A stretch of DNA of 64,000 bases from G963667675 sp963667675 (GTDB taxonomy: Bacteria > Chloroflexota > Dehalococcoidia > Lucifugimonadales > UBA3495). This document shows, in pieces, positions 36,276 through 44,617 of this stretch. Numbering within the stretch: position 1 is the first letter of the stretch; each line of letters opens with the position of its first letter. The stretch is from positions 1,426,001 to 1,490,000 of the forward strand of contig OY763929.1 of the NCBI GenBank assembly GCA_963667675.1. The letters are read 5' to 3'. The position numbers were made by a program, and so were the translations under genes. The notes under the pieces were generated by a model. That model did not search any database. It was not told the origin of the DNA and was given only the letters and a program-made list of their open reading frames with translations.

Positions 36276-36632
36276 GTGACTTCTACAGCGGAATTGTACT
36301 GGTGGCCCCGTTGATCCTCTTGCCGTAAAGTAAGAGAGTTGCTCTTGCAAAATGGTGTCCAAGTCCAGGAGCGGGACTATTTCAAAGACCCGTTCACCGG
36401 GCAGGAACTGACCGACATTGCTTCCTCGGTTGGCATTTCCCAAATCTTCGCCAGCCGCAGCCCAAGCCTGAAGAAAATGGGACTGGCCGGGCAAGACCTG
36501 TCCGAGGCGGAAATGCTCGACCTGATGCTCAAGGAGCCCCGTCTGGTGCGGCGTCCCCTGGTCCGGCTGGGAGACCGCCTGCTGGTGGGCGCCAACCTAA
36601 AGGCAGTCCAGGCTGCCCTGGCTGGTGAATAA
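36276..36632 (+). CDS. ArsC/Spx-family thioredoxin-fold selenoprotein (in-frame TGA at 36312)
   Basis: From GTG 36276 (GCGAGG five bases upstream) the frame encodes TAELYWWPR, meets TGA at 36312-36314, and continues SSCRKVRELLLQNGV to TAA 36632. With TGA read as Sec the protein has 118 aa and Sec13 in U-S-S-C. In ArsC and Spx proteins this is exactly the place of the active cysteine in the pattern Y-x-x-P-x-C-x-x-C-R-K. The C-terminal PRLVRRPLVRLGDRLLVG is also family-typical. Calling a start after the TGA (TTG 36339) would remove the first strand and the active site. It is probably a thiol oxidoreductase or arsenate reductase-like enzyme. It lies between mutS and a HAD gene. Confidence 0.88.
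36330..36348 (+). promoter_or_regulatory. SECIS-like hairpin after the ArsC-like TGA
   Basis: A 7-bp stem (36330-36336 with 36342-36348, one G-U pair) closes a 5-nt loop AGTTG at 36337-36341. The loop begins 22 nt after the TGA. Confidence 0.65.
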
Positions 36633-36797
36633 GGCCTCCCATAGTCCGGGCAGGGCGATTGCACATTCAGCGCAGCAGGTGAGAAACAACCGTATCTCCC
36701 GCTTCCTTCCTTGACATCCCGTTTCTCAGCCATTTACTCTGTTAATTCCGCGGCCACCGATTTTTTTGTTTGAGGGGCGCAACGCAAATACCTGCCC

Positions 36798-37235
36798 ATG
36801 AAGATCTTTTTCGACGTGGACTACACAATCCTGGGCCTGGACGATACACTGCGCCCCGGCACCAAGGAGACCCTGCAAAAGCTCACTGATGACAAACACC
36901 AGGTGTACATCTGGTCTGGTATGGGGGAACGATGGGAAGTGGTAGAACGGCACCAGTTGACACCATTGGTCAGTGGTGTTTACGAGAAACCCACCCACCA
37001 TTTCCACGAACGCCTGGACGAGTTGGCAGTCCCCTTCGAGCCCGACTTCGTCATCGACGACTACCCGGAAGTCGTTGCCGCCTTCGGCGGAGTGTGGGTG
37101 CCCCCCTATTTCTTCCAGCGCAACGGCGACGCGGAAATGGACCGGGTCTACCGCATCTTCTGCGACTTCGCCGCCACCGGCTCTTCCGACGACAGCCAGT
37201 ACCGGGCCAAGGGTTCCCAAGTCCCTCTCTTCTAG
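36798..37235 (+). CDS. HAD-superfamily protein
   Basis: A 145-aa protein with the HAD motif I DVDYT (Asp6 and Asp8), a motif II Ser/Thr region WSGMG and the motif IV-like VIDDYPE with two acidic residues. There is no cap domain. Family members are phosphatases or phosphotransferases; the substrate is unknown. A TTGACA lies about 85 bases upstream in the 165-bp gap after the ArsC-like gene. Its stop is 9 bp before mutL, so the two are co-transcribed. Confidence 0.75.
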   Translation: MKIFFDVDYTILGLDDTLRPGTKETLQKLTDDKHQVYIWSGMGERWEVVERHQLTPLVSGVYEKPTHHFHERLDELAVPFEPDFVIDDYPEVVAAFGGVWVPPYFFQRNGDAEMDRVYRIFCDFAATGSSDDSQYRAKGSQVPLF

Positions 37236-37244
37236 GCCGGGGCC

Positions 37245-38960
37245 ATGCCCATTAGGGTCCTGTCCCCCGACGTCGCCTCTAAAATCGCCGCGGGCGAGGT
37301 AGTGGAGCGGCCCGCTTCCGTAGTCAAGGAACTGCTGGAGAATTCTCTGGACGCCGGGGCATCCAGCGTCACCGTGGAAATCCAGGCTGGAGGAGTGGGC
37401 CAGATACGGGTCACCGACAACGGTGGAGGCATTCCCGCCGACGAGGTAGAGTTAGCCTTCCAGCGCCACGCCACCAGCAAGCTCCAGGACCCTGACCAAC
37501 TGGAGTCCGTTGCGACTTTGGGCTTCCGCGGCGAGGCCCTGCCCAGCATCGCCGCCGTCTCCCGCCTCTCGTTGACGACCCGGCCCGGCGATGCCGACGC
37601 CGGCCACCGCGTCCACTTGGAATGGGGCTGCATTAAACGCTCCACACCCGAGGGTTGTCCCCAGGGCACATCCGTCAACGTCGCGGACCTTTTCGGCAAC
37701 CTACCGGCCCGGCGTAAATTCCTCAAGTCCAACGCCGCCGAGACCTCCCGGGTGCATGACGTTGTTGCACGGTACGCCCTCGTCTATCCCGGCGTGCGTT
37801 TCCAGTTGACGGTGGATGGCCGCTCCGTCATAACGACCCCAGGCAGTGGCAAGGGCAGGGAAACGTTGCTGGCTCTATACGGCCCTGACGTGGCCGCGGC
37901 CATGCTCGAGGTCAGCGCCCACGACCCCGAAACCGGCTGGTCGGTGGAAGGCTTTGTCAGCCCGCCCAGCGTCAACCGGGCCAACCGGACTTACATGACA
38001 TTCTTTATCAACCAACGCTGGGTGCAGAGCCGCACCCTGTCCTACGCCTTGGAGCAGGCCTACTACGGCTTGCTCCCCGAGAAACGCTATCCGATCTCCG
38101 CTATCAACCTCTCATTGCCATACGAGGACGTGGACGTCAATTCCCATCCCGCCAAGCGGGAAGTGCGCCTCCGTCACGAAGGAAGGGTCTTTTCGGCCCT
38201 GCAACGGGCCGTGCGCGAGGCCTTGATTGCCGAGTCGCCCGTGCCCCAGATGCAGCCGCCAGTCGGTCCTTCAGCAACCGCCGGTTCTGCCTCGGCGGCC
38301 GCTGGTCCCTCCTTCTTTCCCCGGTCTTCGTTTAGCGTCCCCCGGCCAACCGTCGTATCGCCACCCGACGCCGCGGCGCCTAGCCAATACCCTCCGGCGC
38401 TCAAAGTGGTTGGACAGCTAAAGCTGACCTACATCGTGGCTGAGGGACCCGAGGGCATGTTCCTGGTGGACCAGCACGCCGCCCACGAAAGGGTGCTGTT
38501 CGATAAGCTCATGCTGGACGCCGAGCAGCGCACGCCCCCATCTCAACCGCTCCTGGAGCCTGTCGCCGTAGAGCTGTCCCCCAGCCAGTTGGACGTGCTG
38601 CGGGAACAGGGAGACTACCTGCAAAACTACGGGTTCCAACTGGAGGCCTTTGGGGACAACGCCTATCTGCTGCGGGCGGTGCCCCAGCTAATGGCCTCTC
38701 AAGATCCTGGCAAATCGCTTCTGGATGTGCTCGACTTGGTGGCTTTCGAAGGCCTGGTGCGGCAGCAGGATGATCTTCTAGCCGCATCCATTGCCTGCCA
38801 CGGCGCAATCCGAGCCGGCAAGCCTTTGGTGGAGGAGGAAATGCGGGCCCTTTTGGAACAGTTGGAGGCCACCCCGAACCCACACACCTGCCCCCACGGG
38901 CGGCCCACCATGATTCACTTCAGTTCCTACCACATGGAGCGGGAGTTCGGCCGCCGCTAG
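37245..38960 (+). CDS. mutL: DNA mismatch repair protein MutL
   Basis: MutL (571 aa). The GHKL ATPase domain has VVERPASVVKELLENSLDAG, DNGGGI and FRGEALPSI. A Pro/Ala/Ser-rich linker (residues 335-380) leads to the C-terminal dimerisation domain. The endonuclease metal motif DQHAAHER is present, followed by ACHGAIRAGKPL and C-PHGRP near the end, so this MutL should have nicking activity, as in bacteria without MutH. Confidence 0.98.
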   Translation: MPIRVLSPDVASKIAAGEVVERPASVVKELLENSLDAGASSVTVEIQAGGVGQIRVTDNGGGIPADEVELAFQRHATSKLQDPDQLESVATLGFRGEALPSIAAVSRLSLTTRPGDADAGHRVHLEWGCIKRSTPEGCPQGTSVNVADLFGNLPARRKFLKSNAAETSRVHDVVARYALVYPGVRFQLTVDGRSVITTPGSGKGRETLLALYGPDVAAAMLEVSAHDPETGWSVEGFVSPPSVNRANRTYMTFFINQRWVQSRTLSYALEQAYYGLLPEKRYPISAINLSLPYEDVDVNSHPAKREVRLRHEGRVFSALQRAVREALIAESPVPQMQPPVGPSATAGSASAAAGPSFFPRSSFSVPRPTVVSPPDAAAPSQYPPALKVVGQLKLTYIVAEGPEGMFLVDQHAAHERVLFDKLMLDAEQRTPPSQPLLEPVAVELSPSQLDVLREQGDYLQNYGFQLEAFGDNAYLLRAVPQLMASQDPGKSLLDVLDLVAFEGLVRQQDDLLAASIACHGAIRAGKPLVEEEMRALLEQLEATPNPHTCPHGRPTMIHFSSYHMEREFGRR

Positions 38961-39020
38961 TGCGGCAGCTATACCGACCCCCTTATGCGGTCCCCGGAAT
39001 GGGGTCTTCTTCGACCGGCC

Positions 39021-39257
39021 TTATCCTTTTAGGCGCGGGTCTTGCGCCGGGTGGAAGATTGAGTCCTCCCCCGGAAACTCGTCCGCTGCTGCCGAGGCCC
39101 CGGCCGGGCTATTTGCTCTCGGCCTTACCAAAGGCAGCGCCACGGCCGCCAGCGCAGCCGCTCCTAGTCCCAGCTTGGCCAGGAAGCTGCGGCGGGACTC
39201 TTTGTTATTCTTAGGCTCGATAGACTCTTCTGCCACGTTCGACTCCTGCACCCTCAT
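39021..39257 (-). CDS. Small Tat-signal protein
   Basis: A 78-aa protein whose N-terminal half carries a twin-arginine signal, ESRRSFLAKLG, followed by a hydrophobic Ala/Leu-rich stretch. Only about 30 residues remain after it, with no cofactor motif. ATG 39257 (AGGGG upstream) is preferred over the extended frame to 39317. It may be a membrane-anchored small subunit of the kind that escorts a redox partner, or simply a leader-type protein. It precedes no obvious partner; the FAD oxidoreductase ends 66 bp upstream on the same strand. Confidence 0.6.
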   Translation of the reverse strand: MRVQESNVAEESIEPKNNKESRRSFLAKLGLGAAALAAVALPLVRPRANSPAGASAAADEFPGEDSIFHPAQDPRLKG

Positions 39258-39323
39258 GCCCCTTTGGGCTAACCCGGCTATTGATTTTACTCGCTGGGCC
39301 GCAATTTGCAATCCCATCCCCCC

Positions 39324-40655
39324 TTAGTTCCCGTGTGCCGCCCAATCATCCAACACCATCCTGGCTACCCGACGCCCCATCCTCACCGAGTAGTTGGTGC
39401 CCCGGTCTTCGGGGTATATCTGCGTGGTGTTGGCCAGGTACAGGCCCTTGACCGGCGTCCGGTGGTCCGGAATGTGCTGTCCGTAGTCCACTCCCACGAT
39501 GGGCTGCGCGCCGTCCACCTTGTGGTGGTGGAACTCCACAATCCAGGACGGGTCAAAGTCCGGGTTGATCCTTCGCAGATAGGGCGTGAACTCCGCCACC
39601 AGCTCCTCGCCGCTCTTCTGGTATAGCTCGCTCTCCCGGCTGGGATAGTTGCTGATGTACACCACGTGGCTGCCGCCGTACAGGGACTTGTCCATCAAGT
39701 TGGTGTGCTCTATAAGGGCCACAAACGGCATGTCGGCATCTGCGATGTTCATCCAATACTTGCCTGACAGGGGCCTGTCCAACACCAGCACCACCATTAC
39801 CGCCGACAGGTACTTGACCCTCTGCAGCTTTTCCAGGTAATCTTCGGGCAGAAATGGCGCCAGCCGGGTGAACACGTAAGACGGCGTGGTCGCTATAACG
39901 GCGTCGTAGTCTATGACTTGGGGCTCTCCTCCCTCCAACGCCGCTTCCAATCCGGTAGTCCGACCGTTGTCCACCGCCACCCGCGTTACCCCCGACGACA
40001 AGCGCACGTCTCCGCCCTGCTCCATCACCCGTTGCCCCAGCACGTCGAACACCTCGCCGAAGCTGCCCATGGGGTAACCCAGCCGCTCCTTCTGCAGTCC
40101 CTTGCCCCGGGAGGCGACTCTTAGGTATATCTTGCCCCACAGCCACGTCATGCTTACCTCATCGTGGTGTTCTCCAAACTTCCCCCTTAGCAGCGGTTCC
40201 CAGATTACCTCGTATGCCTGCCTACCCATGTGCCGGGACAGCCACTCCCTGGCCGTCACCTGCTCGAACTTACGCCAGTTGGTTGTCTTCTGCAGCAGGA
40301 AGGTCCAGAACCCCACCCGCAGCCGTTGCGCCAAAGACAGGGGCTTGAAGCGCAGCAGGTCCATGGGAGTGCCGAAGTCCCACACCTTGCCGCTGTGATA
40401 CAGCCCCACCTTGGACTCCAACCAGGCCAGCTTGTCGCCCAGCCCGATTTCCTCTATTAACCCAGCCATGTCCCTGTCGCTGACGAACAGGTGGTGGTAC
40501 CCCCGCTCCAGCCGCCCTCCGCCCACCTCGAATGTGGAAGCCTGCCCTCCTAAGAATGGGGCATGTTCCAAGACTTGGGCGTAGTGCCCCCGCAACGTCA
40601 ACTCGTAAGCCGCCGCCAGTCCAGCCGCTCCGCCGCCGATTATGCCGACCCTCAC
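39324..40655 (-). CDS. FAD-dependent amine oxidase/protoporphyrinogen oxidase-like protein
   Basis: A 443-aa flavoprotein. The N-terminal Rossmann motif VGIIGGGAAGLAAAYEL binds FAD, and the C-terminal end has NYSVRMGRRVA, the second FAD contact. The overall pattern is that of NAD(P)-binding amine-oxidase-like proteins linked to isoprenoid or surface-glycan synthesis. GTG 40655 is the start: it overlaps the upstream stop by 4 bp and has GAGGGG five bases before it. The frame continues upstream inside the neighbouring gene, which is a shadow. Confidence 0.85.
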   Translation of the reverse strand: MRVGIIGGGAAGLAAAYELTLRGHYAQVLEHAPFLGGQASTFEVGGGRLERGYHHLFVSDRDMAGLIEEIGLGDKLAWLESKVGLYHSGKVWDFGTPMDLLRFKPLSLAQRLRVGFWTFLLQKTTNWRKFEQVTAREWLSRHMGRQAYEVIWEPLLRGKFGEHHDEVSMTWLWGKIYLRVASRGKGLQKERLGYPMGSFGEVFDVLGQRVMEQGGDVRLSSGVTRVAVDNGRTTGLEAALEGGEPQVIDYDAVIATTPSYVFTRLAPFLPEDYLEKLQRVKYLSAVMVVLVLDRPLSGKYWMNIADADMPFVALIEHTNLMDKSLYGGSHVVYISNYPSRESELYQKSGEELVAEFTPYLRRINPDFDPSWIVEFHHHKVDGAQPIVGVDYGQHIPDHRTPVKGLYLANTTQIYPEDRGTNYSVRMGRRVARMVLDDWAAHGN

Positions 40656-41773
40656 TGCTGCCCCTCTTTGCCCGCGCCCGTCGGCCCGCCTGTATCTCCA
40701 ACCAGGCCGCTGCCCAGGGGTTCCCGCATCGCCCCGCCTGCCTTCAGCGCGTTGGCCAGTCCTCTCAAAGACAGGTTCTGTTGCCACATGAACGCTAAGC
40801 CGGCTATGTTGACCGGCAGCCACAACGCCGCCAAGTGAAGAAACGCCGCATAGGCGACTGCCAATGGCGCTCCCACGCCCAGAGCGATAAGGGTTTGTTG
40901 GGCCACCACTTCGAAGGGGCCGATTCCTCCGATGGAGCTTGGCAGCGCCGTGGCCAGGTTTGACGTGGCGGTCAACAGCAAGACCACCAAGGCGATAGTC
41001 CCAGCGGAGCCGAAGAGCTCGTCGATTCCAAACGAATAGACCAGCAGGAAGTAGATGGACGACTCGAAAGCCCACACTGGCAGCGATAATAGGAACAGAG
41101 TCAGGTGCTTTCTGGGTGAGTTCAGCACGCTGGTGCCCTCTATGAAGGTCGTCACCAACCCCTGTACCTTGGGACGGAAACGCTCAGGCGCCAGACCTGT
41201 GAATCGGTAGATGTACGACCTGAACCGCTCCGACGCCGCCAGTCCGGTCAGAAAGGCCAGCGCCCCGGCAAAGGCCGCAACCGTAAGCAGCGACAATACA
41301 ATCCAGGTGGTCCGGGAAGTCTCCCCGGCGCCGTCAAATTCCCCCATCAGCCACAGCGCCGGCCCTGCAATCGCCGCCCATGCCAGGAGGGTCATTCCGT
41401 CGTACACCCGCTCCACCGCCACCGTCCCCAGAGCGGAGCTGGCGCTGAGTTGCTCTCGTCGCGCCAGATAGTACGCCCGCACCAACTCTCCCAGCCTTGC
41501 CGGCAGCAGGTTGTTGGCCATGTATCCGATGATCACCACCGGGTACAGCCGGCTCGCCGCCAGCGGCCTCAGCGGTTGCAGCAGGTACCGCCAGCGGAAT
41601 GCGCGAAAGTACACTCCTATGAAATACAGGGCAATGGACGGGGCCAGGTAAACGTAGTTGGCGTCCGACAGGGCATCCCGCAATTCGGTGAGGTCTACCT
41701 GCCAGACCAGCACCAACAGCAGCAGGACGCTTACGCCCAGCCCCAGCCAGAATTGCCAAGTGTGGTTAAACAA
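40652..41773 (-). CDS. Lysylphosphatidylglycerol synthase TM region-like / UPF0104 membrane protein
   Basis: A 373-aa integral membrane protein with about eight hydrophobic segments. It has the family's TVAVERVYDGMTLL, the early NNLLPARLGELVRAYYL and the later PSSIGGIGPFE motif. Members are thought to move lipids or polyprenyl-linked substrates across the membrane. It is coupled to the FAD oxidoreductase by a 4-bp overlap, so both probably serve one lipid or glycan pathway. Confidence 0.85.
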   Translation of the reverse strand: MFNHTWQFWLGLGVSVLLLLVLVWQVDLTELRDALSDANYVYLAPSIALYFIGVYFRAFRWRYLLQPLRPLAASRLYPVVIIGYMANNLLPARLGELVRAYYLARREQLSASSALGTVAVERVYDGMTLLAWAAIAGPALWLMGEFDGAGETSRTTWIVLSLLTVAAFAGALAFLTGLAASERFRSYIYRFTGLAPERFRPKVQGLVTTFIEGTSVLNSPRKHLTLFLLSLPVWAFESSIYFLLVYSFGIDELFGSAGTIALVVLLLTATSNLATALPSSIGGIGPFEVVAQQTLIALGVGAPLAVAYAAFLHLAALWLPVNIAGLAFMWQQNLSLRGLANALKAGGAMREPLGSGLVGDTGGPTGAGKEGQQ

Positions 41774-41855
41774 CGTGTCTCATCTAGCCTCTTAGACGCC
41801 CTACAGATTATGCCTCGTATGCTTCAGGACTCCGAGAGCGGCGGCTACATGCTAA

Positions 41856-41885
41856 AGTATACGAAAGCCGTCGGCGCGGCTACAA
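41856..41885 (-). promoter_or_regulatory. Candidate promoter for the flippase-like/FAD gene pair
   Basis: Reading leftward, TTGTAG (41880-41885), an 18-nt spacer and TATACT (41856-41861) lie in the 141-bp gap upstream of the pair. Confidence 0.45.
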
Positions 41886-41914
41886 GGCAAACGCCCGCCC
41901 TCTCTGACGCCTCA

Positions 41915-44608
41915 TCACGGAGGCAGATAGCTGTAGTACTCGGAACTGTGCCAAGCGGCGTCGAGATTTCGGAACAACACGTAGTCCAATGCTGCAAACC
42001 ACGCCTCTTTGTCGCCTGCCACATCCTTAAAGTAGCCAAAGTCCTTGGAGAACTGTTCACCGCTGGGCAACCCCGTTATGCCCAGCAGCCAGCCCTCGGC
42101 TTCCTCGCCCTCAGGAGCGCAGAACAACAACTGCCGTCCCTCCGGGCACTGAATGCGTCGCTCCTCCGGCCTCCGGTACGTTCCCTCGTTGAACCACAGC
42201 AGGCTCCGCAGCGGCCCGGCCTCCTCGTATGAAGCAAGCGCCTCGGAGTCTCCCCTCCGGGAGGAGCCGACCAGCAGGGCCTCGGCCTCCCGTTCTTCAG
42301 CCAACGGCTTACAACTCGCGTTCCAGCCGGCCTCTCCCTCCTCCTTGAAGCAGGAGAACCTTAGTGTCCCGTCTTTCTGCGCGTCGCGAACGTACCAGTT
42401 CAAAGGGTACCAAATGTCGTAGTCCGCCTCCACGGCGTTCCTGGCGGGATCCCGCTCCAACACCCGCCGGTCCAACTCGGCGTAGGTCTCCTTGATGTCC
42501 TTGCTTCCCTGGGCGTAGACCAGTATCTCGTTGTTGGAGTCGTCGTAGGTATAGGCGGCCCGGACCGCCGTCGCGATGCCAAATCCCAACAAAAGTCCTG
42601 CCAGACCAAGGGTGGCCAGAGTCGGCCCGCTACGCGGTCCGGCCTGTCTCACTAGGAAGGCTGTGACCAACGCCAGCGCCGCCGCGCTGCCTGCCAGCGC
42701 CCAATGCTGCAAGGAGAAGCTGCTCGCGGGGTTGGTGTAGCTAAACACCAGGTACCCTACAGCCACCGCGATTGTCGGCGGAAGCGCCAGCAGCATCACT
42801 CGGGCGTCGCTTGGAAGACGCCGCCAATCCACGCGTTCAACCAATACGCCCAAGAACTTGCCCGCCAACAAGATAAAGGGCAGCGACAGGTTCACCAGGA
42901 GCCACGGCATCTTTTCACTGGCTACCGTGTAAGCCAGCAGCGTAGCCGCCGCCCAGAACGCCAGCACCACACCAAAGGGGTCGCGCTTTCTCAAAAAATA
43001 GACCAGTCCCGCCAGTCCAAACACCAACGGCAATAGCTCATACACGGGCAGAGTCGTAAAATAGTAGTACCAGGGCTGATTGGCCCTCCCGTAGTCCTGC
43101 TGGGCAACCCAGTAACCCATTCCCTGCCACACCCCGCTGAATATTCCCGACAGGTTGGTGAACACCGTGGTGTATAGCGCGGCCCAGGAAAGATAGAAAA
43201 TGCCCGCGGCCACAAGCCAATGCCCTTGCAGCCAGCGGAGGCCCAAGTACACCGATGCGTTGAATGTGACCAGCAACAGTCCTCCGGCGACCAGGTAATT
43301 TACCGGCACCCTGTTGCTGCCGGCTTCCACCGAGATGCCCGCGGGCAGCACCCCGTTGACTGTGGCGGCCACGTCTATGGCTCCGGTGAACAGGAAGGCG
43401 TATAGAGCGGCTGCCTGGGCCGGCCAGATGAGCATCAACGCCCCTGTCTGCCACGGCCGCCTCTGCCGGATGATCTCTGCCGCGGCCGCGCCAACCAGTA
43501 CACCGGCAATCAACAGGTCCAAGACCGGCGGCCCGAATGACCACGCTCCGTCTAAAGGGCGGAATATGGCCATGAAAACCGCCCCCGTAGCTGCACAAGT
43601 TACACCTATGCGCAGGGTCCATAGCTTTATGCCTGTCTGGTTCCGGTACAGCAAGCCCAGGGCCGCTCCTGCGGCCGCTCCAACCAGCAGCACGTGGAAC
43701 CACCAACTTCCACCGTATATCGGGAAATTGACGAACGGAGAACCCCACTCCGGCGCGCCCACGATTCCGGTTGTCACGCCAGCGGGGTTTGCTAGCGTCA
43801 GTCCCAAAACGTCCTGCGCCAGGCTTGCCAAGGCAGTCCATTGGGGAAGTGTGAGAGTGACCAGCAATAGCAAAAACCCCGCCGGACCAGTCAACTGGGA
43901 AGTCCCGGTGCGGCCCAGCGCCCAGGACTTCAGTTGCGGGACGGCCATCACAAACACCGCCGCCCCCAAGAGCAGGGTGACTATATAGGCGGTCTCCTTG
44001 GTAGCGAACATGAACGCGAGGACCGCCGACGCCATGTACAGATACCGGTGCTTGCCCTCCTGAATGTACCGCCACATCAATATCAGCAGGGCCAGGGCCC
44101 AGAACGCCATCAATATGTCGTTCCGGCCAAACCGGCTGTAGTACAGCATCACCGGCGATAACGCCAGCATCACGCCGGCCAGCAATGCGCCCGCACGGCC
44201 TAGGTAATCGCGCAAGAAGTAGGGTAGCCCCACCAGGGCCGCGCCGAAAAGCACATAGCCCAGGCGGGCGGTGAAGTCCGAGTCCCCAAATACGCGAAAG
44301 ATGAAAGCGGTGAACTCTATCTGAAACGGACCGTGCATCCAAGGCGAATGAATATAGTCCGCGCCGAAAATCCACGGCCACCCGCCCAGCGCCCCTTCGC
44401 TGTTGACCAGCTTCCAGGAGGCGTATACGTGGATGGCCTCGTCGTAGTGCATCGTGCGGCCGCCCAACTCCCACAGCCTCATCCCCAGGGCCAGGGCCAC
44501 CAGGATGAGAAAGCCCCACTCTACCCAGCCCAGACTCCAACTGGGTCGGAACCGGGCCAATAAAGTTCCCGGCAGTCTATTGCTTTCGGTCTTGGGCTCG
44601 TCCATCAT
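41915..44608 (-). CDS. TIGR03663-type large membrane glycosyltransferase-like protein
   Basis: An 897-aa protein with a dozen or more hydrophobic helices and a soluble C-terminal domain. After the first helix it has the PMT/ArnT-type loop TMHYDEAIHVYASWKL, where an acidic residue is catalytic in GT39/GT83 enzymes, and HSPWMHGPFQ follows. Related enzymes transfer sugars or mannose from polyprenyl phosphate on the outer face of the membrane. It is 9 bp from the DUF2298 gene; this gene pair is typical of Chloroflexota. Confidence 0.85.
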   Translation of the reverse strand: MMDEPKTESNRLPGTLLARFRPSWSLGWVEWGFLILVALALGMRLWELGGRTMHYDEAIHVYASWKLVNSEGALGGWPWIFGADYIHSPWMHGPFQIEFTAFIFRVFGDSDFTARLGYVLFGAALVGLPYFLRDYLGRAGALLAGVMLALSPVMLYYSRFGRNDILMAFWALALLILMWRYIQEGKHRYLYMASAVLAFMFATKETAYIVTLLLGAAVFVMAVPQLKSWALGRTGTSQLTGPAGFLLLLVTLTLPQWTALASLAQDVLGLTLANPAGVTTGIVGAPEWGSPFVNFPIYGGSWWFHVLLVGAAAGAALGLLYRNQTGIKLWTLRIGVTCAATGAVFMAIFRPLDGAWSFGPPVLDLLIAGVLVGAAAAEIIRQRRPWQTGALMLIWPAQAAALYAFLFTGAIDVAATVNGVLPAGISVEAGSNRVPVNYLVAGGLLLVTFNASVYLGLRWLQGHWLVAAGIFYLSWAALYTTVFTNLSGIFSGVWQGMGYWVAQQDYGRANQPWYYYFTTLPVYELLPLVFGLAGLVYFLRKRDPFGVVLAFWAAATLLAYTVASEKMPWLLVNLSLPFILLAGKFLGVLVERVDWRRLPSDARVMLLALPPTIAVAVGYLVFSYTNPASSFSLQHWALAGSAAALALVTAFLVRQAGPRSGPTLATLGLAGLLLGFGIATAVRAAYTYDDSNNEILVYAQGSKDIKETYAELDRRVLERDPARNAVEADYDIWYPLNWYVRDAQKDGTLRFSCFKEEGEAGWNASCKPLAEEREAEALLVGSSRRGDSEALASYEEAGPLRSLLWFNEGTYRRPEERRIQCPEGRQLLFCAPEGEEAEGWLLGITGLPSGEQFSKDFGYFKDVAGDKEAWFAALDYVLFRNLDAAWHSSEYYSYLPP

Positions 44609-44617
44609 CTATATTGT

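Noticed and set aside
38960..39020. Terminator between mutL and the Tat-signal protein
   Set aside because: No stem followed by a U-run in either direction that I could support.
43038..44540. Minus-strand frame of 500 codons in the TIGR03663 gene
   Set aside because: Same strand but another frame of a gene with clear membrane-protein features; product is low-complexity and lacks homology patterns.
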